From NCBI GenBank assembly GCA_028564705.1, contig JAPXFQ010002904.1, forward strand, positions 2,542,001 to 2,606,000: DNA of 64,000 nt. The letters run 5' to 3'. Made by a program: the position numbers and the translations under genes. This stretch comes from Apricaphanius iberus (taxonomy: Eukaryota; Chordata; Actinopteri; Cyprinodontiformes; Aphaniidae). Shown here piece by piece: positions 57,576 to 64,000 of this stretch; position 1 is the stretch's first letter; every line of letters starts with the position of its first letter. The notes beneath the pieces are model-generated. The model saw only the letters and a program-made list of their open reading frames with translations, had not been told where the DNA came from and searched no databases.

Positions 57576-59885
57576 CTTGTACTGTATATATCTGATGTAT
57601 ATTTGTATATTTCTGACCGCCACATGAAAACAAAGTTAGCTAGATTCGGCCACCTGCATATTGTCAAGCTATTTCACAGCCCTCACAAATTTATACTGTT
57701 AGAAGGCAGGAGTTTTCTCCAGTGACATGATCCTTTTGGTTTGTAGTTCTTTCCCACTTGGCTTTAATTTACAGTGGGAAAATAATTAGAATCTCACTTT
57801 TGCAAAGAGTGGAGTGAAAATGTAAACAATGCTTCCCTGCGGGCGGGTGCTTCATCACTTTGACAGGTGCATTTGAATTTTCCTGGGTGGCGGACAGACT
57901 TGGTTATTTATGTGTCAGTTGCACAAGAAAGCCCTGGCTGCAGCTAGAGTTGGGACTGACACTGTGGAAGGGGTTGAAACTCTGTTCAGTGGGTTTACAT
58001 TTGGGATAACATAGGGTATGTTGCTAGATTTTGAATGAGAAGGTTACAGCAGGGCTATTCTCCCTGGCATTTAGATGATGGCAATAGGTAAGATAAAGAA
58101 TGCAGTTGGATCTGAAGTTTTGGCTGTGATTTACAGTAAGGAGACACCTGTTGATGCAACCCACTTGCAATATATATATCAACTTGAACAGAATATGAGG
58201 AACTTTGTAAAGACTACTTTGATATAAACTGTACCATTATAGTAATTGTTGTATGTTTATAGTTATTATCTTGGTATTAGATTAATCATTTCTCCAGTCT
58301 CAAGTCTTTAACAACCTGTAACAGCTTTTCTTCCAGGATTCCCCAAAAAATTGATAAAAGCATTTAAGAATTCATCAAATAACTTGTCAATTTGCAGAAA
58401 TGGTAATAAATTACAATAATATGCTAGCGATTGTGAATATCTCAGAACAAAATCCTTCTCAAAAGGAAATTTGCAAAGACATAAAAAACAAAAAGCATGA
58501 AAATGAGCATCAGTGATTGTTGTGAATTTGGTAAAAAGGTAGACTGAGTTACTTCTTTTGTCCGTGCACACACTCAAATACACACACATACACATACGCA
58601 CACATACACACATAAAGTAGCAGAGTAACACATACTAACAAACATATATCTAAGCCCACAATCAGACAAAGACCCACACAGTGAGGCAACGCATGCGTGC
58701 ATCTCCTGTGCCTTCGGGCACTTGAGGCTGCAGAGCAAGAAGTGGGGGAAGTGGGGAGAGTAAAGGGCCGTGGGGTGATAGAAAGGCTGTGTGTGTGCGT
58801 GCGTGTGTGTAGTGGAGGGTTGTTGTATGGTGGGGTAGGGGGGACTAAAATGTCATGCACTGTGCACTGAGGCTGTCAAAGATATAGAGGGTCAATTCCT
58901 TGACTCCCTGACCAAACCATCATTTCAGTAAGACCCTGTCTGGGTTTAAGGCCTGACTACTGAGCACTGTTAATGTGCCACAGAAACATCAGTACACATA
59001 CAGTCACACAATGCTCTATGACCTAGTGGATCAACATACACCAACCAACACATGATGTAATATTAACTAAAAAGCAGAAGAAAAGCACAATCAGTTATGG
59101 GTTGAAATGCATTATACTCTACCTAAGAAAACTATATACACCACATACATTTACACATGCCACCATATAAGGAACACCTGTTCAATTCCTTGTTAACACA
59201 AAAAGCAAATCAGCCATTTTTATGGTAACTCATCCATTTAGGTATCCAGATAAGGATTACAAATCCAACCAAGTAGAATTATGAAGAAAGGGAAATTAAG
59301 AGACTTTTGACACAGCACGGTTGTTAATGTAATCTCATCTGAAGGTTTCAGAAACTACTAATGTCCTAGGAGTTATATGCACAATAATATCTTGTTTTTT
59401 CAAAATGTAATCCCCCGAAACAAAAAGAATAACATTTACATTGAGCGACAGTTGTGTGGACAACAAATATCTAATTGGCATCAGAGTTAAGAGGGCAAAT
59501 GTTAGGCTCCTTAAAACAAGGTATTATTCTCCACAACCAAAATATGTAGGATGATACCTATGAATGGGCTACATGTTCAAATTACAGCTGCAGAAGAGCA
59601 CACAATTTACCACTGCACTCAGCTAAGAACAGCAAATGAATGCTATAATTCACACACATAAATCAGACAACAGACTGCAAAAAAGCTACTTGGTCACATG
59701 AATCTTCATTTTTAGCTACAAAATTCAGATTGCACCACAATCTGACATAAAAAAACAACATAATTTGAATCCATTGAACTGTTCAGCAACCGTCAAAGCT
59801 GCAGTTTGGAGAATATACAATATTTATGTATCAAAGTTTTATAAAGCTTAATGATAGCTTAATGATGATCAATACTATAACAAAA
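57576..59885. other. Intergenic DNA, no gene seen
   Basis: Short CA/TG-rich patches occur near 58570-58620 and 58790-58812. No exon or bounded element was recognised. Confidence 0.45.
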
Positions 59886-60118
59886 ATGGTAAATGGCCTG
59901 TACTTGTATAGTGCTTTATCAAGTCCCGAGGACCCCAAAGCGCTTAAATCACATTCAGTCACTCACCCATTCACACGCACATTCACACACTGTGATGGCA
60001 AGCTATGATGTAGCCATAGTTCCCCTGGGGCGCACTAACAGAAGCGAGGCTACCAGACACTGGAGCCACTGGGCCCTCTTACCTCAACCACTAGGCAAAG
60101 TAGGTTAAGTGTCTTCCC
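59886..60118. repeat. Dispersed repeat fragment
   Basis: The blocks ATGGTAAATGGCCTGTACTT, GACCCCAAAGCGCTTAAATC, CCCTGGGGCGCACTAACAGA and GGTTAAGTGTCTTCCCC match, in order, a repeat I recall as very common in fish genomes. A weaker relative may lie at 28990-29150. The class (LINE 3' end or other) is not clear. Confidence 0.5.
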
Positions 60119-62161
60119 CAAAAAGGCTAGTGCTTCACAAAATTTGTAATTTTTCCTAAGTCCTGCCTTCCACACATTCCTATGTATTTCCCAATGACCA
60201 CCATTTTTTTAGCCAATAGAATTTGAATTGCTGCCTTGCCAGTTATCAATCAACTTACATGCATATCTCGCTGGGGCTGTGCATATAGGCCGTTCCAGTT
60301 TACATTTGCCATATTGGAAAAGAGCGTCGCTCATGGAGAAGTTGCTCACCTCTGAAATGTCCAAAATAAAATACAACCAGGTTATGTTTGATAGTGCTCA
60401 CTGCTTTCCTTTTGACACACTGTGACAACACAGGTGATGCGCATGCAGGTTGAAGTGGATTTAGAAGGAGCGGGAGGGAGGGGGTGTGGGGTGGGGGTGT
60501 TTTGGGCGAGGCCTTGTTAGTAGGATTAAAAAAATCTATCTTTCCCTCAAATACTTTGGATAGTAGCTTTAAGGCATGTGGGGGTGATATAATGGTGTGA
60601 GGGGTATTGTATTGGCTCACTTTTTTTGCTTTTGGCAAAGCTTAGTTGTTCAGCTGTGTAAAAGTTGCATTCTACATGAGTATTGCTGCTGAATATGTCC
60701 ATCCCATATTTAAGGGGTTTCTTCCAGTAGGGTAGTACACTGTGTAAAAATGATGCAATAATCTACAGTTCTTTAACATGAAAATTAGTTCACTATTCTC
60801 TAAGACCTCCACAAATCTGAGTTTATTGGAGTACCTTTAGGATGTGCTGGCCACAAATCTAAAGCAACTGCATGATGCTCTGAAGTCAGTATGGACCAAT
60901 ATTTCTGAAATCTGGTTGAATCAATGCCACAATAAATCAAGACAAGTAAAATGGGGTCAACACCAGAATTAAAAAGTTGTACTTAATGAAGTGACCAATG
61001 AGAGTTTGTAGACAATATACTTTGTGTATTAACAGGTTGTTAAGGGTTTTGAGGGTAAATTACCGACACAAACTGTACTTCAGTTTAGTTGCCTTTCTTC
61101 CCTTTACAACCAAAATATAAATATATTTTATACATACAACAGAATAGCAACTGATTGATAAAGCAAGTTAGGTTCATTACAGCAACCATACAACCATCAC
61201 ATGGGATTTTAACCAGTTATTGCATTTCCTTTTTCAAAAAGGCGCTTTCCTTTCAACAAAAACCAGAAAGAGCAGAGATTCCAAAGTTACAATCTCCAAA
61301 GAAACACCCATTAAATAGTCACAAATGCCATTGTAAAAGAGGATCACTGGAATTATTAATATGAAAAACACATCTCACTTTAAATAGGTTATGCATTTCC
61401 TCTATGTGTTACAATAAAATGTAAGCATGCAGATGCTTAAGGTAGAGTAAAGCACTGCTGCCGACTCTTGTGTACGGCTACACATGGCGTTCATGCAACA
61501 CATACAAATGCAAAACCAAAATAGGCCACAGCACATTGCACATGGCTGGGAACAGACCAAAACCACAAAGCATAAAGGACCACTGACATATATGCATGGA
61601 TAAGCCAAGGAATGTCAGCCATTAGATTGAAAATAGATATGCTATTATTGTAAAATTGGCCATTATGTGGCTGGTCGGCAAATATAATTGGAGCAGCTTG
61701 AAAATGGCATGGATGCACACAGTCTGTGTTGGGCCTGATTTGGCTGAAGCAAAGGTCTGTGTCTGGTTAAACGCACCACTGGAGAAGATAGGCGACCCAT
61801 TCATATTTGCATGGAGGGACACATATAAATGTATGCACATTCATATGCACACAGTGACAAAAATGCCAGAATGGTACAGCAGCTTTCACCCACCCTCCAC
61901 TCATTAGTTTGCCTCTAAAGCAGTGACCACTGTTTATGAATGTTTTGACCTGAGTAGTCACAATTAACATGCAAAAAAAAAATAAAAAATTAAGCCAAAA
62001 GTGGCACACAGCATACTGGACTCTGATAAAAAATAAACAAGCAAACATTAACTGTATTTACAGCCAGAATAGACCAGGGCACTTTATACTTGATATGACT
62101 TTAAAAAGATTATACATTGAGATAGCATCTCTCAGTGCCTAAGATAATCCAGAAAATAAGA
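60119..62161. other. Intergenic DNA, no supported gene
   Basis: A G-rich stretch lies at 60470-60505. An exon-like segment at 60259-60351 on the minus strand is discussed separately. Otherwise nothing was recognised. Confidence 0.4.
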
Positions 62162-62163
62162 TA

Positions 62164-62375
62164 CAGACGTGGACAAAATTGTTGGTACCCTTCATTAAAT
62201 CAAAGAAAAACTCATAATGGTCACAGAAATAACTTTAATCTGACAAAAGTAATAATAAATAAAAATTATATAAATGTTGACCAATGAAAGTCAGACATTG
62301 CTTTTCATCCATGCTTCAACGGAATTATTTAAAAAATAAATGCATGAAACAGGCCTGGACAAAAATGATGGTACC
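62164..62375. repeat. Left terminal inverted repeat (212 bp)
   Basis: It matches the reverse complement of 63523-63734 except at two bases by my reading (C/A near 62201 and A/G near 62237). The outer transposase-binding motif is at about 62169-62189 and the inner one at about 62355-62374. Confidence 0.95.
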
Positions 62376-62381
62376 CACAAC

Positions 62382-63486
62382 TTAATATTTGGTTGCACAA
62401 CCTTTTGAGGCAATCACTGCAATCAAATGATTCCTGTAACTGTCAATGAGACTTCTGCACCTCTCAGAGGTATTTTGGCCCACTCCTCATGAGCAAACTG
62501 TTCTAGTTGTTTCCGGTTTGAAGGGCGCCTTTTCCAGACAGCACGTTTCAGCTCCTTCCAAAGATGCTCAATAGGATTGAGATCAGGGCTCATAGAAGGC
62601 CAGTGTTTTCCTCTTAGCCCTTCTTGGGTGTTTTTAGCTGTGTGTTTTGGGTCATTTTCCTGTTGTAAGACCCGTGACCTGCGACTGAGACCATGCTTTC
62701 TGACACTGGCCAGCACATTTCTCTCTAGAATCCCCTGATAGTCTTGAGATTCCATTGTACCCTGCACAGATTCAAGACACCCTGTGTCAGATGCAGCAAA
62801 TCAGCCCCAGAACATAACCGAGCCTCCCCATGTTTCACAGTAGGGACCGTGTTCTTTTCTAGATATGCTTCATTTTTCCGTCTGTGAACATAGAGCTGAT
62901 GTGCCTTGGCAAAAAGTAACATTTTTGTCTCATCTGTCCACAGGACATTCTCCCAGAAGCTTTGTTGCTCGTCAGCATGTAGTTTGGCATACTCCAGTCT
63001 GTTTTTTTTATGATTTGACCTCTGGCTCAAACAGCGAAGGATGTTCCGATCTGACACTGATGTTCCTTGAGCATAAAGTTCAGCTTGGATCTATTTTGTC
63101 TTTCTAGGCTCTTTTGTTACCATTTGGATTATCCGTCTCTTTGATCTGTCATCAATTTTCCTCCTGCAACCACGTCCAGGGAGGTTGGCTACAGTCCCAT
63201 GGATCGTACATTACTGAATGACATGTGCAGCTGTAGTCACAGAAACATCTAGCTGCTTGGAGATGGTCTTATAGCCTTTACAGTTAACATGCTTGTCTAT
63301 GATTTTCTTTCTCATCTCCTGAGACAACTCTTTCCTTTGCTTCCTCTGGTTTATATTGAGTGTGGTACACACCACGTCACCAAACAACACAGTGACTACC
63401 TGGAGTCCTATATATAGGCCCACTGAGTGATTACAGGATTGTAGACACCTAGGATGCTGATTAGTGGACATACCTTGGATTAACAT
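62382..63486 (-). pseudogene. Tc1 transposase pseudogene (DD34E type)
   Basis: The N-terminal part (63211-63486) includes KELSQEMRKKIIDKHVN and the helix-turn-helix KGYKTISKQLDVSVTTA, then a stop at 63211-63213. A second in-frame stop follows in TKEPRKTK. The core continues with ENVLWTDETKMLLF (first catalytic Asp). The frame is lost in VKHG near 62830, with a further stop in the resulting WG segment. The next block has LQQENDPKHTAKN, where the second catalytic Asp is Glu. About five residues are missing before SMSPDLNPIEHLWKEL (catalytic Glu). A last frameshift puts the natural tail (RCRSLIDSYRN onward) in another frame, ending at 62382. Confidence 0.92.
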
Positions 63487-63522
63487 GTCCCTTTGGTCAC
63501 ATTATTTTCATTCTTTTCTAGG

Positions 63523-63734
63523 GGTACCATCATTTTTGTCCAGGCCTGTTTCATGCATTTATTTTTTAAATAATTCCGTTGAAGCATGGATGAAAAGCAA
63601 TGTCTGACTTTCATTGGTCAACATTTATATAATTTTTATTTATTATTACTTTTGTCAGATCAAAGTTATTTCTGTGACCATTATGAGTTTTTCTTTTATT
63701 TAATGAAGGGTACCAACAATTTTGTCCACGTCTG
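63523..63734. repeat. Right terminal inverted repeat (212 bp)
   Basis: Inverted partner of the left terminal repeat, same length and two mismatches. The inner motif GGTACCATCATTTTTGTCCA starts the repeat, and the outer TTTGTCCACGTCTG ends at 63734. Confidence 0.95.
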
Positions 63735-63736
63735 TA

Positions 63737-64000
63737 TGCATAAATTGCGTTACTAATCTCCTTTCCAAAAAGCTTACTCCAAACCTACAGTAAACAACTC
63801 AGATATGAGCAGCTTTTTCTTCTGTGCCATTTCTGACTCACACCAGGCCCTAAAGCGATCCCTTTTCCAGGTTTGTTTGGAGGCATACTGAAGTTTACTG
63901 GCAACTTTGATGAAACAAGAGGGTACGTTTAGGTCCTTACTTAGATCATAGATGACTGACAGTAAGATATTATATTGTCAGGTTACTTCAAATGAAAAAC
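63737..64000. other. Exon-like sequence at the window edge, strand undecided
   Basis: On the minus strand 63789-63955 is open for 55 codons between an acceptor (TATCTTACTGTCAG) and a weak donor (GTAGGT). On the plus strand a shorter segment from about 63882 has an equally good acceptor (CCCTTTTCCAG) and a GTACGT donor near 63935. Both cannot be trusted without the adjoining sequence. Confidence 0.25.

Larger units (their letters stand above)
62164..63734 (-). mobile_element. Tc1/mariner transposon with long IR/DR ends and dead transposase
   Basis: The 1571-bp element is flanked by TA on both sides (62162-62163 and 63735-63736). Its 212-bp terminal inverted repeats each carry two related direct-repeat motifs: an outer GTGGACAAAATTGTTGGTAC and an inner CTGGACAAAAATGATGGTAC. 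This is the IR/DR layout of Sleeping Beauty-type fish elements. The transposase is a minus-strand pseudogene. Confidence 0.95.

Noticed and set aside
57204..57725. 173-codon plus-strand open frame.
   Set aside because: Most of it is the translated SINE-like repeat and its GATG tail (Met-Asp-Gly-Trp runs); no gene.
60259..60351. Minus-strand 93-nt segment open in one frame (VSNFSMSDALFQYGKCKLER...) with a strong acceptor and GTAAGTTG donor.
   Set aside because: Phase 1/1 does not connect to any other candidate in the region, and the surrounding sequence may be part of an old repeat. Kept only as a note.
1..64000. tRNA, rRNA, CRISPR arrays, phage or bacterial operons.
   Set aside because: None were seen; the tRNA-like B box belongs to the SINE-like repeat and the tandem arrays are microsatellites or minisatellites without spacer structure.

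Overview
The window looks like nuclear chromosomal DNA of a teleost fish. The evidence is its mix of repeats: three Tc1/mariner elements, a Rex6-like (R4/Dong-type) LINE, CR1/L2-type and RTE-type LINE pieces, hAT and PIF/Harbinger-like non-autonomous elements, a teleost-style tRNA-headed short repeat, and many microsatellites in AT-rich single-copy DNA. No tRNA, rRNA, CRISPR array or bacterial-type gene was seen. The species is not determined.

The only host gene I can support runs on the minus strand. A CpG-rich, promoter-like block (about 49350-49700) holds a short first coding exon (49513-49527, MSSDK, with an in-frame upstream stop and a GTAAGT donor). It is followed by exons at 46438-46638 (67 codons, phase 0/0) and 34898-35036 (46 codons plus 1 nt), and possibly at 11100-11201 (phase-compatible, weaker). 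I do not recognise the protein. The 3' end lies beyond the left edge. The long introns (11.4 kb and about 24 kb) contain complex, repeat-free segments (near 7.6, 8.5, 31.9 and 36.6 kb) that may be conserved non-coding elements; this is inference only.

The rest is transposon archaeology. Left part: a (TATC)n microsatellite at 2.6 kb; an almost intact Tc1 element with DD38E spacing at 19.4-21.0 kb; TIR elements at 23.7-24.8 and 26.15-26.66 kb; and a decayed Tc1 element at 27.2-29.0 kb carrying a clean hAT insertion with an 8-bp target duplication. Middle: a second hAT element at 33.9-34.5 kb, a pogo-like remnant at 38 kb, and a Rex6-like LINE (41.2-45.9 kb) split by a TAA-flanked Harbinger-like element and by a minus-strand CR1/L2-type LINE.

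Right part: a decayed RTE-type LINE (49.8-51.5 kb) sits directly upstream of the gene's promoter block. A second copy of the Harbinger-like family (54.4-56.5 kb) is itself split by a different TIR element. A third Tc1 element (62.2-63.7 kb) has 212-bp terminal repeats that are almost identical to each other but a heavily broken transposase. No new multi-gene system was found. The most informative items are the nested insertions with readable target duplications, the DD38E transposase, and the unidentified spliced gene.
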